A stretch of 64,000 nucleotides of DNA. It comes from Antedon mediterranea. Lineage: Eukaryota > Echinodermata > Crinoidea > Comatulida > Antedonidae. Every line of letters begins with the position of its first letter. The stretch's first letter is position 1. The stretch spans positions 12,198,288 through 12,262,287 of the forward strand of contig NC_092676.1 in NCBI RefSeq assembly GCF_964355755.1, in the 5' to 3' direction. Of this stretch, positions 33,339 through 45,449 are shown piece by piece. The notes under the pieces were generated by a model that did no database searches, was not told the origin of the DNA, and saw only the letters and a program-made list of their open reading frames with translations. The translations under genes were made by a program, and so were the position numbers.

Positions 33339-35414
33339 CATTTCGATAAAACTTTTCACATAAAAACATCAAAGTGTACAAAATAGCTTCAAATGGCATT
33401 TAGAGACGTTTTAGACCATTTTGGGCATTTCGATGAAACTTAGTTACACAAATACATAAAAGTCCTTAAAATCACATTTCAAACCGTTTTAGAGCATTTT
33501 GAGCATTTCGATAAAACTTTTCACACAAAAACATCAAAGTGCACAAAATAGCTTCAAATCGCATTTAGAGATGTTTTAGACCATTTTGTGCAATTCGATA
33601 AAACTTTTCACACAAAAACATCAAATTGCACAAAATAGCTTAATATCGTGTTTGAAAACGTTTTAGACCATTTTGAGCATGTCGATAAAACTTTTCACAC
33701 AAAAACATAAAAGTGAACAGAATAGCTTCAAATTGGATTTGGAGACGTTTTAGAGCATTTTGTGCATTTCGATAAAATGTGTTAACATAAAAAGACCAAA
33801 GTGTTTAGAATATCTTCAAATCACATTTGGAGACGTTTTAGACCATTTTTTGCATTTCGATGAAACTTGGTTACACAAAAACATCAAAGTGCTTAAAACC
33901 GTTGCTTAAAATCACATTTAAAACCGTTTTAGAGCATTTTGAGCATTTCGTTAAAACTTTTCACACAAAAACATCAAAGTGTACAAAATAGCTTCAAATC
34001 GCATTTAGAGAGGTTTTAGACCATTTTGTGCATTTCGATAAAACTTTTCACACAAAAACATCAAAGTGTACAAAATAGCTTCAAATGGCATTTAGAGACG
34101 TTTTAGACCATTTTGGGCATTTCGATGAAACTTAGTTACACAAATACATAAAAGTCCTTAAAATCACATTTCAAACCGTTTTAGAGCATTTTGAGCATTT
34201 CGATAAAACTTTTCACACAAAAACATCAAAGTGCACAAAATAGCTTCAAATCGCATTTAGAGATGTTTTAGACCATTTTGTGCAATTCGATAAAACTTTT
34301 CACACAAAAACATCAAATTGCACAAAATAGCTTAATATCGTGTTTGAAAACGTTTTAGACCATTTTGAGCATGTCGATAAAACTTTTCACACAAAAACAT
34401 AAAAGTGAACAGAATAGCTTCAAATTGGATTTGGAGACGTTTTAGAGCATTTTGTGCATTTCGATAAAATGTGTTAACATAAAAAGACCAAAGTGTTTAG
34501 AATATCTTCAAATCACATTTGGAGACGTTTTAGACCATTTTTTGCATTTCGATGAAACTTGGTTACACAAAAACATCAAAGTGCTTAAAACCGTTGCTTA
34601 AAATCACATTTAAAACCGTTTTAGAGCATTTTGAGCATTTCGTTAAAACTTTTCACACAAAAACATCAAAGTGTACAAAATAGCTTCAAATCGCATTTAG
34701 AGAGGTTTTAGACCATTTTGTGCATTTCGATAAAACTTTTCACACAAAAACATCAAAGTGTACAAAATAGCTTCAAATGGCATTTAGAGACGTTTTAGAC
34801 CATTTTGGGCATTTCGATGAAACTTAGTTACACAAATACATAAAAGTCCTTAAAATCACATTTCAAACCGTTTTAGAGCATTTTGAGCATTTCGATAAAA
34901 CTTTTCACACAAAAACATCAAAGTGCACAAAATAGCTTCAAATCGCATTTAGAGATGTTTTAGACCATTTTGTGCAATTCGATAAAACTTTTCACACAAA
35001 AACATCAAATTGCACAAAATAGCTTAATATCGTGTTTGAAAACGTTTTAGACCATTTTGAGCATGTCGATAAAACTTTTCACACAAAAACATAAAAGTGA
35101 ACAGAATAGCTTCAAATTGGATTTGGAGACGTTTTAGAGCATTTTGTGCATTTCGATAAAATGTGTTAACATAAAAAGACCAAAGTGTTTAGAATATCTT
35201 CAAATCACATTTGGAGACGTTTTAGACCATTTTTTGCATTTCGATGAAACTTGGTTACACAAAAACATCAAAGTGCTTAAAACCGTTGCTTAAAATCACA
35301 TTTAAAACCGTTTTAGAGCATTTTGAGCATTTCGTTAAAACTTTTCACACAAAAACATCAAAGTGTACAAAATAGCTTCAAATCGCATTTAGAGAGGTTT
35401 TAGACCATTTTGTG
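33339..35414. repeat. 692-bp octamer higher-order repeat, 3 units
   Basis: The length is exactly 3 x 692 bp. The 13-bp diagnostic insertion lies at 33895, 34587 and 35279. Each is 6094 bp from its counterpart in the first array (27801, 28493, 29185). The fourth unit of the first array has no counterpart. Confidence 0.92.
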
Positions 35415-35674
35415 CATTTCGATAAAACTTTTCACACAAAAACATCAGAGTGTACAAAATTGCTTCAAATGGCATTTAGAGAGGTTTTAGACCATTTTGT
35501 GCATTTCGATAAAACTTTTCACACAAAAACATCAAAGTGCACAGAATATCTTAATACCGTGTCTGAAATCGTTTTAAACCATTTTGAGCATGTTGATAAA
35601 ACTTTTCACACAAAAACATCAAAGTGCACAGAATATCTTCAAATCGCATTTAGAGACGTTTTAGACCATTTTGT

Positions 35675-36526
35675 GCATTTCGAAAAAATTTGTTAACATA
35701 AAAAGACCAAAGTGTTTAGAATATCTCCAAATCGCATTTGGAGACGTTTTAGACCATTTTGTGCATTTCGATGAAACTTGGTTACACAAAAACATCAAAG
35801 TGCTTAAAATCACATTTAAAACCGTTTTAGAGCGTTTTGAGCGATTCGATAAACTTTTCACACAAAAACATCAAAGTGCACAAAATAGCTTCAATTCGCA
35901 TTTAGAGATGTTTTAGACCATTTTGTGCATTTCGATAAAACTTTTCACACAAAAACATCAAATTGCACAAAATAGCTTAATACCGTGTTTGAAATCATTT
36001 TAAACCATTTTGAGCATGTCGATAAAACTTTTCACACAAAAATATCAAAGTGCACAGAATATCTTCAAATCGCATTTAGAGACGTTTTAGACCATTTTGT
36101 GCATTTCGAAAAAATTTGTTAACATAAAAAGACCAAAGTGTTTAGAATATCTCCAAATCGCATTTGGAGACGTTTTAGACCATTTTGTGCATTTCGATGA
36201 AACTTGGTTACACAAAAACATCAAAGTGCTTAAAATCACATTTAAAACCGTTTTAGAGCGTTTTGAGCGATTCGATAAACTTTTCACACAAAAACATCAA
36301 AGTGCACAAAATAGCTTCAAATCGCATTTAGAGATGTTTTAGACCATTTTGTGCATTTCGATAAAACTTTTCACACAAAAACATCAAATTGCACAAAATA
36401 GCTTAATACCGTGTTTGAAATCATTTTAAACCATTTTGAGCATGTCGATAAAACTTTTCACACAAAAATATCAAAGTGCACAGAATATCTTCAAATCGCA
36501 TTTAGAGACGTTTTAGACCATTTTGT
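35675..36526. repeat. Tandem 426-bp pentamer, 2 full units plus a partial third
   Basis: Units at 35675-36100 and 36101-36526 consist of monomers of 88, 78, 86, 87 and 87 bp (sum 426). A third unit starts at 36527 but diverges after two monomers. The same pentamer occurs singly near 30273-30698 and 62228-62653, so its copy number differs between corresponding places. Confidence 0.85.
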
Positions 36527-39409
36527 GCATTTCGAAAAAATTTGTTAACATAAAAAGACCAAAGTGTTTAGAATATCTCCAAATCGCATTTGGAGACGTT
36601 TTAGACCATTTTGTGCATTTCGATGACACTTGGTTACACAAAAACATCAAAGTGCTTAAAATCACATTTAAAACCGTTTTAGAGCGTTTTGAGCATTTCG
36701 ATAAACTTTTCAAACAAAAACATCAAAGTGTACAAAATAGCTTCAAATCGTATTTGGAGACGTTTTAGACCATTTTGTGCGTTTCGATGTATCTTGGTTA
36801 CACAAAAACATCAAAGTGCTTAAAATCACATTTAAAACCGTTTTAGTGCATTTTGAGCATTTCGATAAAACTTTTCACACAAAAACATCAAATTGCACAA
36901 AATAGCTTAATATCGTGTTTGAAAACGTTTTAGACCATTTTGAGCATGTCGATAAAACTTTTCACACAAAAACATAAAAGTGCACAGAATAGCTTCAAAT
37001 CGCATTTGGAGTCGTTTTAGACCATTTTGTGCATTTCGAAAAAACTTTTTAACATAAAAACACCAAAGTTCTTAGAATAGCTTCAAATCGCATTTGGAGA
37101 CGTTTTAGACCATTTTGTGCATATCGATGAAACTTGGTTACACAAAAACATCAAAGTGCTTAAAATCACATTTGAAACCGTTTTAGAGCATTTTGAGCAT
37201 TTCGATAAAACTTTTCACACAAAAACATCAAAGTGTACAAAATAGCTTCAAATCACATTTGAAACCGTTTTAGACCATTTAGAGCATTTCGATAAAACTT
37301 TTCACACAAAAACATCAAAGTGTACAAAATAGCTTCAAATCGCATTTGAAGACGTTTTAGACCATTTTGTGTTTTTCGAAAAAACTTTTCACACAAAAAC
37401 ATCAAAGTGTACAAAATTGCTTCAAATCGCATTTGGAGACGTTTTAGACCATTTTGTGCATTTCGATGAAACTTGGTTACACAAAAACATCAAAGTGCTT
37501 AAAATTTCATTTGAAAGCGTTTTAGAGCATTTTGAGCATTTCGATAATACTTTTCACACAAAAACATCAAAGTGTACAAAATAGCTTCAAATCGCATTTG
37601 GAGACGTTTTAGACCATTTTGTGCATTTCGATAAAACTTTTCACACAAAAACATCAAAGTGTACAAAATAACTTCAAATCGTATTTAGAGACGTTTTAGA
37701 CCATTTTGTGCATTTTGATAAAACTTTTCACACAAAAACATCAAATTGCACAAAATAGCTTAATATCGTGTTTGAAAACGTTTTAAACCATTTTGAGCAT
37801 GTCGATAAAACTTTTCACACAAAAATATCAAAGTGCACAGAATATCTTCAAATCGCATTTAGAGACGTTTTAGACCATTTTGTGCATTTCGAAAAAATTT
37901 GTTAACATAAAAAGACCAAAGTGTTTAGAATATCTCCAAATCGCATTTGGAGACGTTTTAGACCATTTTGTGATTTTCGAAAAACTTTTCACACTAAAAC
38001 ATCAAAGTGTAGAAAATTGCTTCAAATCGCATTTAGAGATGTTTTAGACCATTTTGTGCATTTCGAAAAAATTTGTTAACATAAAAAGACCAAAGTGTTT
38101 AGAATATCTCCAAATCGCATTTGGAGACGTTTTAGACCATTTTGTGCATTTCGATGACACTTGGTTACACAAAAACATCAAAGTGCTTAAAATCACATTT
38201 AAAACCGTTTTAAAGCGTTTTGAGCATTTCGATAAACTTTTCAAACAAAAACATCAAAGTGTACAAAATAGCTTCAAATCGTATTTGGAGACGTTTTAGA
38301 GCATTTTGTGCGTTTCGATGAATCTTGGTTACACAAAAACATCAAAGTGCTTAAAATCACATTTAAAACCGTTGTAGTGCATTTTGAGCATTTCGATAAA
38401 ACTTTTCACACAAAAACATCAAATTGCACAAAATAGCTTAATATCGTGTTTGAAAACGTTTTAGACCATTTTGAGCATGTCGATAAAACTTTTCACACAA
38501 AAACATCAAAGTGAACAGAATAGCTTCAAATTGCATTTGGAGACGTTTTAGAGCATTTTGTGCATTTCGATAAAATGTGTTAACATAAAAAGACCAAAGT
38601 GTTTAGAATATCTTCAAATCACATTTGGAGACGTTTTAGACCATTTTTTGCATTTCGATGAAACTTGGTTACACAAAAACATCAAAGTGCTTAAAATCAC
38701 ATTTAAAACCGTTTTAGAGCATTTTGAGCATTTCAATAAAACTTTTCACACAAAAACATCAAAAAGTGCACAGAATATCTTCAAATCGAATTTAGAGACG
38801 TTTTAGACCATTTTGTGCATTTCGAAAAAATTTGTTAACATAAAAAGACCAAAGTGTTTAGAATATCTCCAAATCGCATTTGGAGACGTTTTAGACCATT
38901 TTGTGCATTTCGATGAAACTTGGTTACACAAAAACATCAAAGTGCTTAAAATCACATTTGAAACCGTTTTAGAGCATTTTGAGCATTTCGATAAAACTTT
39001 TCACACAAAAACATCAAAGTGTACAAAATAGCTTCAAATCGCATTTGGAGACGTTTTAGACCATTTTGTGCATTTCGATGAAACTTGGTTACACAAAAAC
39101 ATCAAAGTGCTTAAAATCACATTTGAAACCGTTTTAGAGCATTTTTAGCATTTCGATAATACTTTTCACACAAAAACATCAAAGTGTACAAAATAGCTTC
39201 AAATCGCATTTGGAGACGTTTTAGACCATTTTGTGCATTTCGATAAAACTTTTCACACAAAAACATCAAAGTGTACAAAATAGCTTCAAATCGCATTTAG
39301 AGACGTTTTAGACCATTTTGTGCATTTCGATAAAACTTTTCACACAAAAACATCAAATTGCACAAAATAGCTTCAAGTCGCATTTGGAGACGTTTTAAAC
39401 CATTTTGTG
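36527..39409. repeat. Satellite array, start of superunit 2
   Basis: From 36752 this repeats the beginning of the window. One 87-bp monomer reading 'tgtgtttttcgaaaaaac' (about 37363-37449) is present here and absent from the equivalent place in superunit 1. No gene is seen. Confidence 0.9.
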
Positions 39410-40101
39410 CATTTCGATAAAACTTTTCACATAAAAACATCAAAGTGTACAAAATAGCTTCAAATGGCATTTAGAGACGTTTTAGACCATTTTGGGCATT
39501 TCGATGAAACTTAGTTACACAAATACATAAAAGTCCTTAAAATCACATTTCAAACCGTTTTAGAGCATTTTGAGCATTTCGATAAAACTTTTCACACAAA
39601 AACATCAAAGTGCACAAAATAGCTTCAAATCGCATTTAGAGATGTTTTAGACCATTTTGTGCAATTCGATAAAACTTTTCACACAAAAACATCAAATTGC
39701 ACAAAATAGCTTAATATCGTGTTTGAAAACGTTTTAGACCATTTTGAGCATGTCGATAAAACTTTTCACACAAAAACATAAAAGTGAACCGAATAGCTTC
39801 AAATTGGATTTGGAGACGTTTTAGAGCATTTTGTGCATTTCGATAAAATGTGTTAACATAAAAAGACCAAAGTGTTTAGAATATCTTCAAATCACATTTG
39901 GAGACGTTTTAGACCATTTTTTGCATTTCGATGAAACTTGGTTACACAAAAACATCAAAGTGCTTAAAACCGTTGCTTAAAATCACATTTAAAACCGTTT
40001 TAGAGCATTTTGAGCATTTCGTTAAAACTTTTCACACAAAAACATCAAAGTGTACAAAATAGCTTCAAATCGCATTTAGAGAGGTTTTAGACCATTTTGT
40101 G
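39410..40101. repeat. Single 692-bp octamer unit left of LINE copy 2
   Basis: One complete unit with the 13-bp diagnostic insertion at 39966. The corresponding place in superunit 1 lost most of it in a roughly 596-bp deletion with its junction at 2864. Confidence 0.85.
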
Positions 40102-40872
40102 CATTTCGATAAAACTTTTCACACAAAAACATCAAAGTGAACAAAATAACTTCAAATCGCATTTAGAGACGTTTTAGACCATTTTGTGCATTTTGATAAA
40201 ACTTTTCACACAAAAACATCAAATTGCACAAAATAGCTTAATACCGTGTTTGAAATCGTTTTAAACCATTTTGAGCATGTCGATAAAACTTTTCACAAAA
40301 AAACATCAAAGTGCACAGAATAGCTTCAAATCGCATTTGGAGACGTTTTAAACCATTTTGTGCATTTCGATAAAACTTTTCACATAAAAACATCAAAGTG
40401 TACAAAATAGCTTCAAATCGCATTTAGAGACGTTTTAGACCATTTTGGGCATTTCGATGAAACTAAGTTACACAAATACATAAAAGTCCTTAAAATCACA
40501 TTTCAAACCGTTTTAGAGCATTTTGAGCATTTCGATAAAACTTTTCACACAAAAATATCAAAGTGCACAGAATAGCTTCAAATCGCATTTGGAGACGTTT
40601 TAGACCATTTTGTGGTTTTCGAAAAAACTTTTCACACAAAAACATCAAAGTGTACAAAATTGCTTCAAATCGCATTTGGAGACGTTTTAGACCATTTTGT
40701 GATTTTCGAAAAACTTTTCACACAAAAACATCAAAGTGTAGAAAATTGCTTCAAATCGCATTTAGAGACGTTTTAGACCATTTTGTGCATTTCGAAAAAA
40801 TTTGTTAACATAAAAAGACCAAAGTGTTTAGAATATCTCCAAATCGCATTTGGAGACGTTTTAGACCATTTT
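40102..40872. repeat. Satellite array immediately left of LINE copy 2
   Basis: Monomers match 2867-3273 at an offset of 37599, including the exact junction with the LINE and the same 11-nt T run (40869-40879). Confidence 0.95.
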
Positions 40873-40902
40873 TTTTTTTATCTTATGTGGGTTCATCCCA
40901 CT

Positions 40903-40908
40903 TTTATT
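40903..40908 (-). promoter_or_regulatory. Polyadenylation signal AATAAA of LINE copy 2
   Basis: The minus strand reads AATAAA 23 nt before the oligo(A) end, as in copy 1. Confidence 0.7.
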
Positions 40909-41359
40909 TCCATACCACTGTTCTCTTTACATATATTTTTCACTATACACTATACATATCATTATATTTACAATGTTTGTTTAATCATCTGTATACATAT
41001 ACTTATTTAAAGAGTTTTATTCATTTGTTTACATATTATCACATTGATTACATAGCTTCCTCTTTTTAGACATATTATCTGTAACACATTTTCATTAACA
41101 AGCTTATTTTTTTTTCTTACATAGTTGTTTTTGATTTTTTCATCTACCACATTTTCATTTAACAATGCATATTCTCTGTTATACTCATTACTTACTAAAT
41201 GTTTACTGTTAACATTATATTGTTCTCATCCTTTAACATTAATATTAATATTTTTGTTCTTTAATGTTTACAAAACCAGCAGATCCTTTTTTGCATCTAT
41301 AACTTCTTAAAATTTCATTTAACTTTTTTACTTTCTTCTCTTATGTGGATTCATTCCAC

Positions 41360-41408
41360 TTTTTTTTTTTTTTTTACTTATTTTCTTTAAAAAAAAAAAA
41401 AAAAAAAA
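41360..41408. repeat. T16/A20 inverted repeat in the 3' UTR (copy 2)
   Basis: A T16 run (41360-41375), a 13-bp spacer and an A20 run (41389-41408). It has three A fewer than copy 1. Confidence 0.85.
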
Positions 41409-42230
41409 CTATTTCCATATATTATTTTGTTTATACATACATTATCATTTAACCACATTGATTACATAGTTTCCTCTTTTTATACATATTATCTATAACA
41501 CATTTTCATTAACAAAGCTTATTTTTTCTTACATAGTTGTTTTTGGTTTTTTTTCATCTACATGCATATTTATTTCATACAATTATAATACGTTTATGTT
41601 TAATAAATCCATCCCATGGGTTTGTCCCATTTTATTTTTCTTTGGATTTATCTATGCAAACATATTTTCATTTAAACAATGCATATTCTCAGTTATACTA
41701 ATTACTTACTAACTTTTTACTGTTAACATTATATTTTCCTCATCCTTTAACATTGATTTTTTTTATCTTTAAATGTTTACAAAATTTATTTCCAACAGAT
41801 TATCCTTTTTTGCATCTACAGTATAACCCATCAAAGTTTCATTTAACTTTTTTTTCCTATGTGGGTTCATTCAATTATTTTTTTTTTACTTATTATTTAT
41901 TCTATTATTTTTTTTATACATACATTATCATTTAACAACATTTGTGTTTAATGATCCATTAAAAAAATTTGACATTTTTTTTTTTCTTTTTAACCATTTT
42001 ATCATTTCAAAATTCCACATGCAGTAAGAATGTGCAAATTACATATATACGGTATATACCTATAATATGAAAGCTTTGATGAAAACACTTCACCACTTAA
42101 ACCTAAACCTTCTTATCCTTCATCATTTTTTTTTATCATCAATCTATAAAAAGCTTTTCACATTTTGTCTTTTTGTTTTCAAATCATCAAGGTATACATA
42201 TTTACAAAATATACAGTATAGTAGCAAGGG

Positions 42231-42262
<32 letters not shown>

Positions 42263-42344
42263 ATAATAGATTCATCATTCATGGTATCTCATTTACATAT
42301 TTTCTTCCTTAATCTGGTTGAGCATATATAGTATACCTGCAGAT

Positions 42345-44504
42345 TTACATATTTCTTATCTTTTTTTCAGATTTAAACATTTGTAGGAGATTGATTTTTT
42401 TTTCCTTTTCCAATAAACTTAATATCTTTACTTTATAAATACAAAATGCTCCTAAGGTGTATAATTTATTTACGTAATTATTGTCAGTTTCAAATAAAAG
42501 TCTTTTGAAAGAAAAAACAGGAATATGTATGCTTACTGCTCTAATTATTTCGTTTATCTCTCTCCATAAACATTTTACTGTTATGCACTCTACTAACATA
42601 TGTTTATCATTCTCAATAACATTGCATGTGTCACAACATGGGGAATTTACAAGTCTCCACCTATGTAATCTTTCATTTGTTGGCAATATTCTGTGCAACA
42701 ATTTAAAATTAAAATGTGCCAGTTTTTTTCCTTTAAGACCAGAAACTTTCTTAACCCATATTTTTGTCCATGGCATATTACCAAATATGGATTCCCACTT
42801 AACCTGTGCCGTAGGTGTAATATATTGAGCATCTATTATGAATCTATATAATTGTCTAGACGTCATATTTAAGACCTTATTGTTTGTAATAGGTATATCA
42901 TTTACATTAATGTCATGTGTTGATTTTAAAATACATTTCCATTCTTTTGGAATGGCTTTCAATATACATGAATATTCACTGATCCAATTTTGTGTACATC
43001 TTAACCTTCTTTTTATCTCTATCGCAGGCTTAAACACATTATTATTTATTACATCATATATTTTTAAAAACCCTGAACTAATCCAGTTACAGTTATATAA
43101 CGGCTTCTTTTTAATACATATAAACTCATTACCCCATAATGATTGATTAATAATGTCATCATAGCTTATTGGTTCCTTATTTAATCTATTATTACAAGCA
43201 TTAGCTACTGCTATAGACTTAATAACTGAGAGGTAAAATGGTGGTACGGATATATTACACGGAACTTTTGATAAATTTGAGGTTAATGATTTTGGGCCTA
43301 TCTTTTCTATATAAAATGTAGGTAAATATTTCCATTTGGCATCATCGTTTTCATACAGTCTCCTGTACCATTTAACTTGGAAAGATATTACCTGAGATCT
43401 GAATTCTACCATTTTTAGACCACCTTGACTGTAATTGGCACACATGGTTTTTCTTTTTATTTTCTCTTTCTTAGTTTCCCAAATGAATTTAAAAATTAAT
43501 TTATCCACCTCTTTTATTACTTTTTCTGGTACTAGCAAAATGCAGGAATTGTATATAATTTTTGAGAGCGCTAATGTTTTTACAATAGTAATTCTTCCAA
43601 AAAAAGTGAGGTGTCTTTTCTCCCATGTTTTTAGGGTATTTTTTAATGCGTCTATTTTTTCTTTCCAGTTCTTTTGATAACAATATTCCTTATCATGTCC
43701 AACATAGATACCTAATATCCGAATTGGTGTGGATGTCCAAGAAATGTTACCATGTGTGTCCTTGCAGTCTCTTAAACTGCCAAGCCAAAAAGCATTTGTT
43801 TTATTCTTATTTAATTTTAATCCAGAAACCTCTCCAAACTTTTCAATAATACTTATGCTGTTATCTATACTATTTATATCCTTTAGAAAAAGCACAGTGT
43901 CATCTGCTAGCTGTGCAATCTTAATATCTTTAAATATACCATTGCCTGCAGGAACAATCAGGCCTTTGACCATATCACATGCTCTTATTTTTGTAGCTAG
44001 GACTTCAGCTACTAAAATAAACAATAGAGCAGACAAGGGACATCCTTGTCTAATACCTTGGTGCATTGCAAAACTTTCTGATTGCCAACCATTATTTGTG
44101 AATATACAATTTGTATTGTTATACAGTGCTTTTACCCAGTTCACAAATGAAATACCAAAATTGAATTTATTTAAGGCTTCTATTAAAAATGATCTATTGA
44201 CACTGTCAAATGCTTTTTGGAAATCTAAACTTATAAGTATACCTTCAAGCTGTTCATTTTCCATGTAAGTAATTATGTCCTCTATTAGTCTTATATTGTC
44301 ACCACCAAAGCGACCTTTTACATACCCTTTTTGGTCATTGTTTATTATATACTTTGCAACTCGATGTAATCTTGTTGTAAGAACAAAAGAAGCTATTTTG
44401 TAGTCAATATTGAGTAAAGTGATAGGACGCCAGTTATTTAAATCTTTGTGATCACCTTTTTTGTAAATAAGGTTGATTATTCCCCTTCTTTGTGACACAG
44501 ACAT
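42345..44504 (-). CDS. ORF2 reverse transcriptase segment, copy 2
   Basis: This 719-residue open segment is identical in protein sequence to copy 1 (4754-6913). It has LDFQKAFD, GIRQGCPLS and LADDT and the C-terminal CX2CX7HX4C knuckle. The frame is open upstream to the TAA at 44612-44610. The annotated Met is the first one in the open stretch, not a natural start. Confidence 0.9.
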   Translation of the reverse strand: MSVSQRRGIINLIYKKGDHKDLNNWRPITLLNIDYKIASFVLTTRLHRVAKYIINNDQKGYVKGRFGGDNIRLIEDIITYMENEQLEGILISLDFQKAFDSVNRSFLIEALNKFNFGISFVNWVKALYNNTNCIFTNNGWQSESFAMHQGIRQGCPLSALLFILVAEVLATKIRACDMVKGLIVPAGNGIFKDIKIAQLADDTVLFLKDINSIDNSISIIEKFGEVSGLKLNKNKTNAFWLGSLRDCKDTHGNISWTSTPIRILGIYVGHDKEYCYQKNWKEKIDALKNTLKTWEKRHLTFFGRITIVKTLALSKIIYNSCILLVPEKVIKEVDKLIFKFIWETKKEKIKRKTMCANYSQGGLKMVEFRSQVISFQVKWYRRLYENDDAKWKYLPTFYIEKIGPKSLTSNLSKVPCNISVPPFYLSVIKSIAVANACNNRLNKEPISYDDIINQSLWGNEFICIKKKPLYNCNWISSGFLKIYDVINNNVFKPAIEIKRRLRCTQNWISEYSCILKAIPKEWKCILKSTHDINVNDIPITNNKVLNMTSRQLYRFIIDAQYITPTAQVKWESIFGNMPWTKIWVKKVSGLKGKKLAHFNFKLLHRILPTNERLHRWRLVNSPCCDTCNVIENDKHMLVECITVKCLWREINEIIRAVSIHIPVFSFKRLLFETDNNYVNKLYTLGAFCIYKVKILSLLEKEKKINLLQMFKSEKKIRNM

Positions 44505-44609
44505 TTCTTGTGTGGCAAAACCATAATTTAGTGCATCACAAACAAGGTCACAGATAAGGTACCAGAAGAGTTGATAAAACTCAACTGTTAAACCGTCACT
44601 GCCTGGAGC

Positions 44610-45449
44610 TTAATTTTTTTTCATTTTCTTCATTGCTTGCTCACATTCGAAGAGAGAGAGATGACCCTCACACATCTCTTGTTCTGCCTCTGTGAGTTTA
44701 GTTAAATTAACATGAGATAGGTACTTATCAATTGATTTGTAAGGAACATCTTGTTTTGAATATATTTTTTTGAAGAAATTAACCTCTTCCTTCAATATCT
44801 CTGTGGAATTTGATATAATGGATCCGTCCTGTTTTTTTAATTTTTTAATATGTTTTTTATTACTATTATTTTTCTCTAAACCAAGAAAGTATTTAGTGTT
44901 TCGTTCGCCATCTTCTATCCACTTTACTCTTGACCTAATTTGAGCGCCTTTAGCTTCCAATAGGTAAATTTGCTCAAGTTCATTCTTTTTTTGATCTAAT
45001 TCTGTTTCATACTGGATATTATTATCAGTATTATCCTTTTTCATAATTAAATCATTAATGATAGCAATTTCCTGTTGAAGTATTTCTTTTCTTTTGCATT
45101 TATTTTTATTTTTCATTTTCCCATATTTTATGGAGAATTCCTTTATTTTTACTTTAATCATTTCCCATTTATCCTTTGGGTTAAGTTCTTCTAATCTAGC
45201 TCTTTCTATTATGTTTTTGATGTTGTTTATATAATCTTCATTATCTAAGTGAGAATTGTTCATTTTCCATAATCCTGGGCCTCTTTCTTCATTAGTTAAA
45301 CTTATTTTTAAGGATATGGCTTGGTGATCAGACATGATTGACGGCCTGATATCACATGTGTTAACATATTCACATAAGTCGTTAGATATAAAAAATAGTC
45401 CAACCTTCTGTACGTTTGGGTGGATTTCCTTCGCCATGTGAATTGACAT
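44610..45449 (-). CDS. ORF2 endonuclease C-terminus and linker segment, copy 2
   Basis: This 279-residue open segment is identical to copy 1. It has SDH (residues 40-42), a coiled-coil-rich linker, WIEDGERNTKYF (177-188), and termination at the shared TAA. Confidence 0.85.
   Translation of the reverse strand: MSIHMAKEIHPNVQKVGLFFISNDLCEYVNTCDIRPSIMSDHQAISLKISLTNEERGPGLWKMNNSHLDNEDYINNIKNIIERARLEELNPKDKWEMIKVKIKEFSIKYGKMKNKNKCKRKEILQQEIAIINDLIMKKDNTDNNIQYETELDQKKNELEQIYLLEAKGAQIRSRVKWIEDGERNTKYFLGLEKNNSNKKHIKKLKKQDGSIISNSTEILKEEVNFFKKIYSKQDVPYKSIDKYLSHVNLTKLTEAEQEMCEGHLSLFECEQAMKKMKKN

Larger units (their letters stand above)
1..36751. repeat. Satellite superunit 1 (about 36.8 kb, carries LINE copy 1)
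   Basis: The sequence at position 1 recurs at 36752 and again at 63152, including the private variant 'gtttcgatgtatcttgg', so the window starts at the same point of a large repeating unit that begins again twice. The unit contains satellite, a full-length LINE, and further satellite with its own nested repeats. Correspondence with superunit 2 is close from 1 to about 19.56 kb. It is interrupted by insertions and deletions, many of whole monomers. The stretch from about 19.6 to 35.4 kb is expanded here relative to superunit 2. The unit start is arbitrary because the window begins there. Confidence 0.8.
40880..42344 (-). other. LINE copy 2 3' untranslated region
   Basis: It has the same content as in copy 1. 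AATAAA lies at 40908-40903 and hairpins at 40887-40901, 41345-41359 and 41616-41630. A T16/A20 inverted repeat lies at 41360-41408, an A31 tract at 42231-42261, and the internal tandem duplication at about 41024-41875. No protein-like frame is present. Confidence 0.8.
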
